A stretch of 64,000 nucleotides of DNA from Cognataquiflexum aquatile. GTDB taxonomy: Bacteria; Bacteroidota; Bacteroidia; Cytophagales; Cyclobacteriaceae. The stretch covers positions 1,364,001-1,428,000 of the forward strand of contig NZ_QMIK01000001.1 in the NCBI RefSeq assembly GCF_003316845.1, in the 5' to 3' direction. The notes below the pieces were generated by a model. It did no database searches. It saw only the letters and a program-made list of their open reading frames with translations, and was not told the origin of the DNA. The translations under genes were made by a program, and so were the position numbers. The stretch's first letter is position 1; the number at the start of each line of letters is the position of its first letter. Below are positions 26,085 to 35,007 of the stretch, one piece after another.

Positions 26085-27617
26085 CTATTTCCAAAATTGA
26101 ATTTTATTAAAATCAAGATCTAATGCTGCAAAAACTTTTTTAGGATAGAAAGGTAATTCAAAAGTATCTATTACTTTGGAAAAGCTTTCTGAATTCTCCA
26201 TCCAAATACACAAGATTAACCTATTCTTATCTGTCATTGTATAAAACAATTGATTCTCCTCCAAACGCTTCAAAGCATCCTGCAAGAATTCCCATCTGCT
26301 TATCTCGAACGTACAGTCATCCACCAATAACAACTGAGAAATGTCTAATACTCTAAAGTCTAGGTTATTTTTTATTTTTATTTCATTGGCCGGATCGATC
26401 TTCTCCAAAATGACCTTCCAATCAACATCTTTATAAGCGTTACCTTTTTTAATCCTATACCATTTGTTTTTCAATGATGCTTGTTTTTTATCTATCCAAA
26501 CACTTACATCCATTGGCCTAATGCCTTTAGTAAGTAAAACATTTCTAATAATAATCCTGAATTTCCTTTTGAGTAGGGAGATTTTATTTTTGGAAATTAA
26601 CAATTCAAACAATTCTTCATTCTCATTCGAAAATCTTTCTTTATAAGAATCATATCCGGGAGATAGCTTTAGGAATTGAAAACCTTCCTCTTTTAAACTT
26701 AAAACAAGTAAATACAAATGAACCAATCCAGGTGAAAACTTCCCGTGGAAAGGGGAATATGTGATCAGGCCTGCCAAATGAACTGTGTGCTTCCCATCTT
26801 TGATCATTATGACCGCACCAATCAACTTTTCATCCAAATAGAGTACTGTGGCATGAAGGAGTCCATTTTTAAACCATTCTATAAAAATTTTTCTTTCCTC
26901 TTTATCCAAAGGAAATGGGGTTTTATTAAATGCTGCTCCTTGCCTTATGTTGTGAAATACTTCAATTTGGTCCAAGGCAAATTGTAACCTGTCCACAGAA
27001 TTTAAAAGTTCAAATTTAAGGTCTCCAGATTTTTTGACTCTGTTGAACTTAGCTTTGAAATGTCGTTTATTAATTATTTTTTGAAAATCATCGAAGTTAA
27101 ACCCTAATATTGGATTATGGTATTTTTCAATTACACTGTATTTCGAAACTTTATCATTAGGGGCTATTGCTTTGTAAGATTTTAAATTTGTTAAGGATTT
27201 TAGATTGATTTCGCATCCTGGGATATGTTTCATCAATCCTAATACCCCTTTTTCCCAAAAAGTGGTTTCATAACCATCTACCACCAACCATGTTTGATAT
27301 AATGCATAGAAATGTCCTGCACCAACCAAATGTTTAGACAGCTTACCTGTAGAAACATTGATTTTTCTAGCTAGTGACAACAGACCTACCAAAGTGCCCC
27401 TTGAATACAATAATAATATCAATGGGGAAAATTCATTTTTATTTTCTTTAAACCATGGTACGACAAATTCGGGAGACTGAAAAACGGAGGAGTCAGGTGA
27501 TTTATCCATCAGTTCTTTCCATTCTTTAACCAAATCAGAACTACTTAAATATTCAAAGCAGGCATCTCCCTCTAAGAACATCACTTTATGATTATTGTGG
27601 ATTTCAACATTTGTCAT
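26085..27617 (-). CDS. CelD/BcsL-like GNAT family protein (paralogue 2)
   Basis: 510 residues, same architecture as the gene at 21902-23575: N-terminal domain with SSVFQSPEFVVPWF, a GNAT_6 acyltransferase core (KFNRVKKSGDLKFELL, HNIRQGAAFNKTPF, SPFHGKFSPGLVHLYLLVL, FLKLSPGYDSYKERF), and a C-terminal extension of about 170 residues. The two proteins are far apart in sequence but align along their whole length. Role in modifying an exopolysaccharide unit is inferred from family and neighbours. About 190 bp separate it from the deacetylase gene, and 288 bp from the next gene. Confidence 0.77.
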   Translation of the reverse strand: MTNVEIHNNHKVMFLEGDACFEYLSSSDLVKEWKELMDKSPDSSVFQSPEFVVPWFKENKNEFSPLILLLYSRGTLVGLLSLARKINVSTGKLSKHLVGAGHFYALYQTWLVVDGYETTFWEKGVLGLMKHIPGCEINLKSLTNLKSYKAIAPNDKVSKYSVIEKYHNPILGFNFDDFQKIINKRHFKAKFNRVKKSGDLKFELLNSVDRLQFALDQIEVFHNIRQGAAFNKTPFPLDKEERKIFIEWFKNGLLHATVLYLDEKLIGAVIMIKDGKHTVHLAGLITYSPFHGKFSPGLVHLYLLVLSLKEEGFQFLKLSPGYDSYKERFSNENEELFELLISKNKISLLKRKFRIIIRNVLLTKGIRPMDVSVWIDKKQASLKNKWYRIKKGNAYKDVDWKVILEKIDPANEIKIKNNLDFRVLDISQLLLVDDCTFEISRWEFLQDALKRLEENQLFYTMTDKNRLILCIWMENSESFSKVIDTFELPFYPKKVFAALDLDFNKIQFWK

Positions 27618-27905
27618 TTCAACAGTAAATTAAAGAAAAATATTTAGGTGTTTAGCGAGATGATGAACAAACTATTTCTTTGGCAATTAGGGATTTTTAG
27701 AGCAAATAAACAGCACCACATTTTTCACCTTATAGATACAAACAAAATCTTTTCAATTTGAAATGATAATTTACGATTACAAAGTGCTACTATTTTAATG
27801 TAATTTAAATATTATAATTGTTTAAAGATTTGTTGAATCTGCTCCAAAAAGAAACTTTCTAAATCTTTCAATTCCGAAAATAAAATATGTCAAGTTATTA
27901 AATGA

Positions 27906-29012
27906 TCAGAGCAATCCATGATAAACTTCTTCAAAACCTATTCCCATTTGGTCTAATGAGAAATCTTTAAATATTCGCTCTTTAGACATTTTACCCATAG
28001 CTTCCATTTTCTTAGGGTCATTCAAAAGACCGTCGATCAATTGTGCAATTTCCTCCTCTGATTCCTCATTTACCAAGTACCCGTTTATTCCGTTTTGAAC
28101 AATTTCCTTTGTTCCACCGGCATCATTCGCAATCACCGGCTTCCCTAGAGCCATATATTCCAATATCGAATTGGATAAACCTTCCCCATTTGGAGAAAAT
28201 AACATCCCTATATCCGATACATTTATTAGAGACTCCACATGAGTAGTTCCTGCCATTGGTACAAGATGTGGAAAACCTTTCGTCAATTTTTCACATTCTT
28301 CAAATAAACCTTCTCCCCCACCCTTGAAGAATCCTATCCCTATCAATTTTACATCATTTCTTAGATTTCCAAGTGCAATGCCAATTTTAAAAAACCGTAG
28401 ATAATCTTTATTAGCCGAAAAAGAGGCAACCATGACTAGGGTAAATTTCTTATCTAAACCGTATCTTTTTCTAGTTTCCTCAACTGAAACCAAATTTTGA
28501 AAACGGTTAAGATTTACCCCATTGAATATCACCTTACTCTTTGTTTTTGGTGGACCGTAAGCCTCCAGACCGGCAAATGAATTGGATAAAATGATATCAG
28601 AAAACAAAAAATTAATATTTGAAACAATTTTTTCTTTTAAAAAAATTTTCGGAGGTGCAGAAGTGATTTGGCTATTAACCAATTTGACCTTGCGGAATTT
28701 AATTACATAAGGTAAAGTTATAAAAGTCTGAATATTACCCCACGTATGTATAATATCCGGTTTTATTCTTTTTGCAATTTCGAAAAAATCCCAAAAAGTC
28801 CTTAACCCAATTCTTTCACTTTCCATTTGTAACCATTCTATATTTAGGGATTTAAAATTTTCGAAATATATTTCAGTTTTTTTTGTCACCAAAACCAACC
28901 TATAGATGTCATTTTTACCCATATAAGTGATGAGCTCAAGCAATCTCCTTTCCTTACCTCCTGAGGTTAAAGAACCTATAAAAAATAGTATTGTAATTTT
29001 TTTAGAATTCAT
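27906..29012 (-). CDS. GT4 family glycosyltransferase
   Basis: 368 residues, GT-B fold. The N-terminal FFIGSLTSGGKERRLLELI is the classical Gly-rich acceptor motif; DIIHTWGNIQTFITLP and DIILSNSFAGLEAYG follow. The C-terminal half holds FNGVNLNRF, TLVMVASFSANKDY, FSPNGEGLSNSILEYMALGKP with the conserved E-x7-E, and IANDAGGTKEIV. It belongs to the PelF/GT4 group that elongates surface polysaccharide. It is transcribed away from manC, with a 331-bp shared promoter region. Confidence 0.9.
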   Translation of the reverse strand: MNSKKITILFFIGSLTSGGKERRLLELITYMGKNDIYRLVLVTKKTEIYFENFKSLNIEWLQMESERIGLRTFWDFFEIAKRIKPDIIHTWGNIQTFITLPYVIKFRKVKLVNSQITSAPPKIFLKEKIVSNINFLFSDIILSNSFAGLEAYGPPKTKSKVIFNGVNLNRFQNLVSVEETRKRYGLDKKFTLVMVASFSANKDYLRFFKIGIALGNLRNDVKLIGIGFFKGGGEGLFEECEKLTKGFPHLVPMAGTTHVESLINVSDIGMLFSPNGEGLSNSILEYMALGKPVIANDAGGTKEIVQNGINGYLVNEESEEEIAQLIDGLLNDPKKMEAMGKMSKERIFKDFSLDQMGIGFEEVYHGLL

Positions 29013-29343
29013 ATAAAATTATTCGAATTTATTATTAAGTCTGATATTTCCTGCTTTTAACTTTTCCCAAAATATGCGGCAATTAAAGAATCAGAAGTAA
29101 ATATTCTGAAAATTGTTTCACATTGCAAACCCTATATTCAAATAATTAGAATCAAAAGTAAGATACATTTTCAAAGAAATATTTTATTTTTGGATTATTA
29201 TCCCAATTCAAACTATAATTTTGGATAAAAAAATTAAATAAAAATCTATTTAAATATATATTTTTGTATTTTGTATTATAATTTTTGTTTTTTGTGTTAT
29301 TTTTGTACTCATATATTCAATTTGGTTATAAATTATCTATCTC
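29013..29343. other. 331-bp divergent promoter region
   Basis: Very AT-rich region between the GT4 gene and manC. TATTTTTG at 29298-29305 matches the TAnnTTTG element about 40 bp before the manC ATG; the best TTTG upstream is 24 nt away, a little far. No ORF. Confidence 0.45.
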
Positions 29344-30342
29344 ATGAAAGTAGTAAATGTAATTCTATCAGGCGGAGTAGGAAGTAGACTCTGGCCGCTT
29401 TCGAGGAAATCAAGGCCGAAACAATACATTCCAATTTTTGGTGAGCAAAGCCTATTCCAAAAGACTGTTTTTAGAAATATTGGGTTTTGTGATCAAGTCA
29501 CCATTGTTGGAAATAAAGCTAACCATACATTGTCAAAAACAGATCTGTTGTCATTAGGTATTCATGCTTATAATGAGGTGGTTGAAGCTTATCCCAGAAA
29601 CACAGCAGCTGCTATAGCATTTGCTGCTTTTTCGACCGAACCGGAAAATATTTTATTTGTTACGCCTTCAGATCACTTGATAGAAAATAAAACAGAATAT
29701 TTAAAAAATGTCAAAAGAGCCATAAAACTAGCAAAAGAAGGGCATTTAGTAACTTTTGGAATTTCTCCTTCTAAGATTGAAACCGGATATGGTTATATTG
29801 AATTTCAAGGTGAAAATGTAGTCAGTTTTCGTGAAAAGCCTGATTTTGATACCGCATCCAATTTTATAAAGTCGGGAAACTTTCTATGGAATTCCGGTAT
29901 GTTTTGTTTTAAAGCATCTGTATTTTTAGAAGAATTGAAAATTCATGCTCCAAAAGTGTTTGAAACTTCCCTTTCTGCTTTTCGCAAAAAGGAAAATATT
30001 TTTTTACCGGAAAAAGAAACGATGGAGATTCCTTCTATTTCAGTCGATTATGCCGTAATGGAAAAAACAAAAAAAATAAAAGTAATCCAATCAGAATTTG
30101 AATGGTCTGATATGGGTTCATTTGAATCAATTTATGATTTCCTCAAATCCACGGGACATCCTACCGACCAACATGGAAACATGGCAATAGGTCTCAATAT
30201 CCACACAGAATTTGTGGGTTTACGGGATACCATATTAATTTATACTGATGATGCGATGTTAATTTTAAACAAAAATGAATCTCAAAAAATAAAACAGGTC
30301 TTTGAAAAACTTGAAAAGGAAAATCCTAATCTTGTTTCCTGA
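29344..30342 (+). CDS. manC: Mannose-1-phosphate guanylyltransferase
   Basis: 332 residues. The nucleotidyltransferase signature LSGGVGSRLWPLSRKSRPKQ starts at residue 8, followed by VTPSDHLIENKTEY and GYGYIEFQG, and SVDYAVMEKTKKIKV near residue 225-240, all typical of GDP-mannose pyrophosphorylases. It makes GDP-mannose from mannose-1-phosphate and GTP. The C-terminal phosphomannose isomerase cupin of the longer bifunctional ManC/AlgA proteins is absent. It opens a plus-strand block with a DUF354 protein and a GDP-mannose dehydrogenase-like enzyme, so the GDP-mannose is probably oxidised to GDP-mannuronate. Confidence 0.92.
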   Translation: MKVVNVILSGGVGSRLWPLSRKSRPKQYIPIFGEQSLFQKTVFRNIGFCDQVTIVGNKANHTLSKTDLLSLGIHAYNEVVEAYPRNTAAAIAFAAFSTEPENILFVTPSDHLIENKTEYLKNVKRAIKLAKEGHLVTFGISPSKIETGYGYIEFQGENVVSFREKPDFDTASNFIKSGNFLWNSGMFCFKASVFLEELKIHAPKVFETSLSAFRKKENIFLPEKETMEIPSISVDYAVMEKTKKIKVIQSEFEWSDMGSFESIYDFLKSTGHPTDQHGNMAIGLNIHTEFVGLRDTILIYTDDAMLILNKNESQKIKQVFEKLEKENPNLVS

Positions 30343-30392
30343 TAATTTTTATCCGATCATCATTGCGCCACCTTAATTAGCTTTTTATTAAT

Positions 30393-31418
30393 ATGAAAAA
30401 TATTTTAATCGACATAAAGCATCCCGCCCAATTAAATCTTTTTAAAAACATCTCCAAGAAGCTTCAAAAACAAGGTTGGAATGTGATAATTTGTTACCTA
30501 GATAGGGGTAAACTCCCGAAAATAATACAAAAAGAATATCCTGGTTTTGAATGCATTAAAGTTGGAAGTAGTAGAGGAACAAAATGGTCAATCTTTTGGA
30601 ACGGAAATGTTGTCAGAACCGTTGATTTTATCAAAATTATTAGGGATAAAAAAATCCGGCTTTGCCTTGCAGCAAGCAGTGCCCCAATGGCGTTAGCATG
30701 TAAACTATGCAGGATACCCTTGTTGCAATTTTATGATGACCCTGAAAGAAAAGGAATCAATAAAATCAACGAATTTCTTTCCACTAAATTATTTTTTCCA
30801 CCAATTATAGACAAATCATCCAAAATTGAATGGTTCAACTGTTTAAAGGAATGGAGTTACTTAAGTCCTTCTTATTTTAAGCCAAACCTATCTGTTTTGG
30901 ATAAATTTGGCTTAAAACCTTACACTTATGTATTTGTCAGGGAGGTAAGCAATAAATCATTTAATTATTATAATCAGATGGATGCCATTGTTTGCAGTAT
31001 TTCAAGCCAACTCGATCAGAACTTTCCTTTTTTACTTTCACTTGAAGACAAAACCATCAAAGATAAATTCCCTTTAAATTGGATCCTTTTGGAAGAACCT
31101 ATTGAGGATATACATTCTCTCATATTCTATTCAAAACTCACAGTTTCTTCAGGGGACAGTATGGCCCGAGAAGGCGCAATGCTCGGGGTACCTAGTATTT
31201 ATTGTGGGATCAGAAAAATGAAAGCCAATCAGCTTCTCATTGATAGGGGGATTTTAAAACATTTCCCTTTGGAAAATGCGATTGAACCAATTAATTCATT
31301 ACTAAAAACCGAATCTAATTTGGTCAACCAAGAAAAAATCCGGAGGAATTTATTGGACGAATGGGATGATATGAACACATTTATGGAAAATAAAATCAAA
31401 CAATATATTAAACTTTAA
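30393..31418 (+). CDS. DUF354 family protein
   Basis: 341 residues, no signal peptide. The opening ILIDIKHPAQLNLFKNISKKL and the later SSAPMALACKLCRIPLLQFYDD and SGDSMAREGAMLGVPSIY are the marks of DUF354, a family with a GT-B/UDP-GlcNAc 2-epimerase-like fold seen in archaeal and bacterial surface-polysaccharide clusters. Glycosyltransferase or epimerase activity is suggested by the fold but not proven. It lies 50 bp after manC and 4 bp before the dehydrogenase gene, in one operon. Confidence 0.82.
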   Translation: MKNILIDIKHPAQLNLFKNISKKLQKQGWNVIICYLDRGKLPKIIQKEYPGFECIKVGSSRGTKWSIFWNGNVVRTVDFIKIIRDKKIRLCLAASSAPMALACKLCRIPLLQFYDDPERKGINKINEFLSTKLFFPPIIDKSSKIEWFNCLKEWSYLSPSYFKPNLSVLDKFGLKPYTYVFVREVSNKSFNYYNQMDAIVCSISSQLDQNFPFLLSLEDKTIKDKFPLNWILLEEPIEDIHSLIFYSKLTVSSGDSMAREGAMLGVPSIYCGIRKMKANQLLIDRGILKHFPLENAIEPINSLLKTESNLVNQEKIRRNLLDEWDDMNTFMENKIKQYIKL

Positions 31419-31422
31419 TAAA

Positions 31423-32730
31423 ATGGAAATTTCAATTTTTGGGTTAGGATACGTCGGATGTGTAAGCCTAGGATGTCTTGCAAAAAACGGACACCGAGTC
31501 ATTGGGGTGGATGTAAATCAATTTAAAGTAGACCTTATTAATCAAGGCTTACCTACGATCGTCGAAAAGGATATAGACACTATTATTTCAGAAGAATTTC
31601 AAAAAGGAAAAATTACTGCTACAGTATCTGCAGAAGATGCTGTCTTAAATTCTGAAGTAAGCATACTCTGTGTGGGTACTCCCTCTTCCCCCCAAGGTCA
31701 TTTAAATTTGAGTTATATTTATAAGACTGCGGAACAAATTGGTGAAGCTCTTCGAAAAAAAGATGATTTTCATGTTGTGGTCATCAGAAGTACTGTAATG
31801 CCGGGTACAAATAAAAAAATTGGTGAAATCATCGAAAACAGTTCGGGTAAAAAAAGAGGATTTGCTTTTTCTGTTGTTTCAAATCCCGAATTCCTCAGGG
31901 AAGGTTCAGCAGTCAAAGACTACTATAACCCCGCAATAACCGTGATTGGTGGAGATCATGAAGGAGCCTTAAAAATAGTTGCGTCTATTTATGAAGAACT
32001 TGAAGCACCCATTGAGATAACGGGGATTGAAGTTGCAGAAATAATAAAATATGTTAATAATTCATTTCATGCTCTCAAAATCACATTCGCCAATGAAATT
32101 GGTAATATTTGCAAGGCGCTGGAGATAGATTCCCATCAGGTAATGCAAATATTTTGTAAAGATACCCACCTCAATATTTCTCCAGCCTATTTCAAGCCGG
32201 GCTTTGCATATGGCGGTTCTTGCCTTCCCAAAGATCTTAAAGGTATGGTTACCTTGGCACATGATCATTATCTACTTTCTCCTGTTCTAAATTCAATCCA
32301 CGATTCCAACGAAAATCAAAAAAGACTTGCATTCGAGATAATCCAAAGAACAGGAAAGAAAAAAATCGCCTTGATGGGTCTAAGCTTTAAGGAGGGTACA
32401 GATGATTTGAGGTACAGTCCTTCTGTCGATTTGGCTGAAAAAATGATTGGTAAAGGATATAACCTATCGATATATGATAAAAATGTGCACCTTTCAAAAC
32501 TCGTGGGTGCCAATAAACAATTTATCGATGAGCATTTGCCACATTTATCCGATCTTATCACCAATGACCCTATTGAGGCGATTGAAAGTGCGGATATTAT
32601 TTTGATAAATCACAAAAACTTTGATGGCTACAAATATAAATCCTCACTTTCCAAAAAAACTGCTGTAATTGATCTTGTCCGGATCGAGGATTTGGAGAAC
32701 CTACCAAATTATCATGGTTTGTGCTGGTAA
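31423..32730 (+). CDS. GDP-mannose 6-dehydrogenase-like nucleotide-sugar dehydrogenase
   Basis: 435 residues with the three-domain layout of UDP-glucose/GDP-mannose dehydrogenases. Residues 1-20 include FGLGYVGCVSLGCLAKNGH (NAD site), then NPEFLREGSAVKDYYNP near 160 and the active-site loop YFKPGFAYGGSCLPKDL, whose catalytic Cys is residue 267, almost exactly the AlgD position. FLREGSA and YFKPGFAYGG fit AlgD better than UDP-glucose dehydrogenase, and manC is two genes upstream, so GDP-mannose as substrate and GDP-mannuronate as product are the best inference. UDP-sugar specificity cannot be excluded. It would supply a uronic acid for an acidic exopolysaccharide. Confidence 0.85.
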   Translation: MEISIFGLGYVGCVSLGCLAKNGHRVIGVDVNQFKVDLINQGLPTIVEKDIDTIISEEFQKGKITATVSAEDAVLNSEVSILCVGTPSSPQGHLNLSYIYKTAEQIGEALRKKDDFHVVVIRSTVMPGTNKKIGEIIENSSGKKRGFAFSVVSNPEFLREGSAVKDYYNPAITVIGGDHEGALKIVASIYEELEAPIEITGIEVAEIIKYVNNSFHALKITFANEIGNICKALEIDSHQVMQIFCKDTHLNISPAYFKPGFAYGGSCLPKDLKGMVTLAHDHYLLSPVLNSIHDSNENQKRLAFEIIQRTGKKKIALMGLSFKEGTDDLRYSPSVDLAEKMIGKGYNLSIYDKNVHLSKLVGANKQFIDEHLPHLSDLITNDPIEAIESADIILINHKNFDGYKYKSSLSKKTAVIDLVRIEDLENLPNYHGLCW

Positions 32731-32771
32731 TTAGATTGAATTTAGTTTACTTATAAAAGATATTTTCTCAA

Positions 32772-33938
32772 ATGGATGCTATTCTTTCTTCTACATTAAA
32801 ATTGCAGGAGCATATTAGAACAAATGGGTACAAAGGGTACGATCCTTATGACACTCTTTTGTCTCCCTATTTTAAACTGCCCATTCTAAGGTCCCGGATA
32901 ATTAGGTTTGGAGCTCAACAAGTTTGTAAAAGGATACCCATTAATTTAAGAAGGATTCTATTAGTAAAAAAGGGATTAAATCCTGTTACGATAGGCCTTT
33001 GTATTCAAGCATATTCTTATTTGGGGAAGGCAATTCCATCAGACGAGGAATTTTACAAAAAAGAAATTGATTTTCTACTTGATCTTTTGGTCCAAAACAA
33101 GTCAACCGGTTATAGTGGTTTTTGCTGGGGTTATGATTTTGATTGGGAGGCCCGATATACCAAAATCAACGCTTATGTGCCAACAAGCGTTGCAACTGGA
33201 ATAATAACTAATTCATTATTTGAAAGCTATTTGATTTTTCCTAATGAAAAGATTAAAGAAATTATTCTAGATGCAAGCAATTTTGTGTTAAAAGATCTCA
33301 ATCGTTCTTATGAAGGCGAACTGTTTTGTTTTTCGTATTCCCCTGTTGACAATCAATTTGTGTTGAACGCTTCTTTAAAAGCAGCTAGGTTACTATCGCA
33401 AGCATATTACTTTAATTTGGATCCGGAACTTAAAAAAACTGCAAAAATTGCAGTACAATACGTTACACAAGTCCAAAGAGAGAACGGATCTTGGCCTTAT
33501 GCCATGCATGATGCTCGAACATGGGCTGACAACTACCATACCGGGTACAACTTGGATTGTATAGATGCTTATATGACTCTTTGCCAAGACAATGAATATA
33601 ATCCTGAATTCGAAAAGGGGCTACACTTTTATGTTAATCATTTTTTTGAAAAGGAAGGAATCCCGAAATTTTACGACAATAAAACTTATCCAATTGATAG
33701 TACGGCCGCAGCACAATCACTCTTGTCACTCAGTAGATTTGGGTATTTAGATTTAGCAAAAAATGTGGCGTTATGGATGGGGAAAAATATGCAGGATAAG
33801 AACGGAGGCTTTTATTTTAGAATTCACAAACATTACAAAGACAAAAACATATTTATGCGTTGGAATAATGCCTGGATGTTTGCTGGGCTTAGTTATTTCC
33901 TTTATCAAAATAAGAGCATTGGACATGGAAACAAATAA
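32772..33938 (+). CDS. Alpha/alpha-toroid protein of the exopolysaccharide block
   Basis: 388 residues, all-helical with repeated pairs of helices and aromatic-rich turns such as GYSGFCWGYDFDWEAR, GSWPYAMHDARTWADNYHTGYN and DKNGGFYFR, the layout of an (alpha/alpha)6 barrel. Proteins of this type in Bacteroidota polysaccharide clusters are often mislabelled as delta-aminolevulinic acid dehydratase; nothing here supports that reaction. A role on a uronic-acid polymer or lipid-linked unit is possible because it follows the GDP-mannose dehydrogenase-like gene. Its last 14 nt overlap the acyltransferase gene. No signal peptide, so it acts in the cytoplasm. Confidence 0.6.
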   Translation: MDAILSSTLKLQEHIRTNGYKGYDPYDTLLSPYFKLPILRSRIIRFGAQQVCKRIPINLRRILLVKKGLNPVTIGLCIQAYSYLGKAIPSDEEFYKKEIDFLLDLLVQNKSTGYSGFCWGYDFDWEARYTKINAYVPTSVATGIITNSLFESYLIFPNEKIKEIILDASNFVLKDLNRSYEGELFCFSYSPVDNQFVLNASLKAARLLSQAYYFNLDPELKKTAKIAVQYVTQVQRENGSWPYAMHDARTWADNYHTGYNLDCIDAYMTLCQDNEYNPEFEKGLHFYVNHFFEKEGIPKFYDNKTYPIDSTAAAQSLLSLSRFGYLDLAKNVALWMGKNMQDKNGGFYFRIHKHYKDKNIFMRWNNAWMFAGLSYFLYQNKSIGHGNK

Positions 33939-34503
33939 ATTGAAAAAAGATGGATTAAAAGGTGAAATAATTAAGTATTTTCATTTTTTCTATTTAAGTT
34001 TTGCCAACCATCTTGTTTCAAAAATTCCTAGCTATTTTATAAGAAAAATGATCTATAAGTACTTTTATGGAATGAAAATTGGAAAGAATACAAATATTCA
34101 AATGGGCTTAAGGGTATATTCTCCTTGGAATATTGTCATTGGGTCAAATTGTTCGATAGGTCATGATTCCTTGTTAGACGGGAGGAGGGGGATTCGAATT
34201 GGCAATAATGTGGATTTAGCAGGGTATATCAAAATTATGACTTTAGGACACGATTTAGATGACCCTGATTATAAAACAGTAGGTGCTCCCGTTATTATTG
34301 AAGATAACGCTAGTTTATTCTTAGGAGTTTCCGTTCTTCCAGGAAGAAGAGTGGCGGAGGGTACTGCTGTGGCACTAGACTCCGTTATTACAAAAGATAC
34401 GGAACCTTGGTCTATTTATGGCGGAAATCCAGCAAAAAAAATAAGGAACAGGAAAATTGATCACCTTAGCTATAATAGGAATTACAAGAGATATTTTCAT
34501 TGA
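33925..34503 (+). CDS. Hexapeptide-repeat (LbH) acyltransferase
   Basis: 192 residues from ATG 33925; an in-frame start at 33763 lies inside the upstream gene and is rejected. After a hydrophobic N-terminus (about residues 15-40) come hexapeptide turns (KNTNIQMGLRVY, NIVIGSNCSIGHDSLL, RIGNNVDLAGYIKIMTLGHD) and an active-site His in the LGHD motif, ending SIYGGNPAKKIRNRK. It belongs to the WcaF/Maa/NodL group, which transfer acetyl from acetyl-CoA to sugars. The overlap of 14 nt with the toroid gene indicates coupling. It ends the plus-strand block. Confidence 0.88.
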   Translation: METNKLKKDGLKGEIIKYFHFFYLSFANHLVSKIPSYFIRKMIYKYFYGMKIGKNTNIQMGLRVYSPWNIVIGSNCSIGHDSLLDGRRGIRIGNNVDLAGYIKIMTLGHDLDDPDYKTVGAPVIIEDNASLFLGVSVLPGRRVAEGTAVALDSVITKDTEPWSIYGGNPAKKIRNRKIDHLSYNRNYKRYFH

Positions 34504-35007
34504 TTGAGGGAACTTATTCCGTGAAAAACCATTTATAAAATTCGTTAAATCAATATCGGGGAGTTAAATAATTGTTGGATAAATTCAAATATTATTTCCA
34601 GCTTAATATCAAAAACAGTAGTTTCTTAGTCCACACTACAATACAAGATTTTATAGTCAAATTGAAAAATGGTTATAAAAAAGGAAAATTTTCCAAATAT
34701 GAGCATTGTTCTTTGAACACAGTAAAATTACTGTATATCTTCTAAACTTTATATATCTCTAAGTTAACCTTTAAGAATTTGTTGCCTGTTGAAATAATAA
34801 ACACTAACCCAAAAAAGTAGGAAAATCCAGACTTAAGAAAAGTCAACTTATCTTAGAAATATTCAAAAATATTTTAATTATATTACAAAACCTCTTCAAT
34901 AATTTATCAGGCACATCATTTGATGTATTAATCTAATAGAATAAACCTTTCCAAATTCAATTTTATAAATTTGCTTTGCCCAGTATTCTTTTTCACACAG
35001 TAATTAT
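34504..35007. other. 504-bp intergenic region with promoter element
   Basis: AT-rich spacer. TAAATTTG at 34966-34973 matches the -7 consensus and lies 34 bp before the ATG of the next gene, but no TTTG is present at the ideal -33 distance. No gene is supported. Confidence 0.5.
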
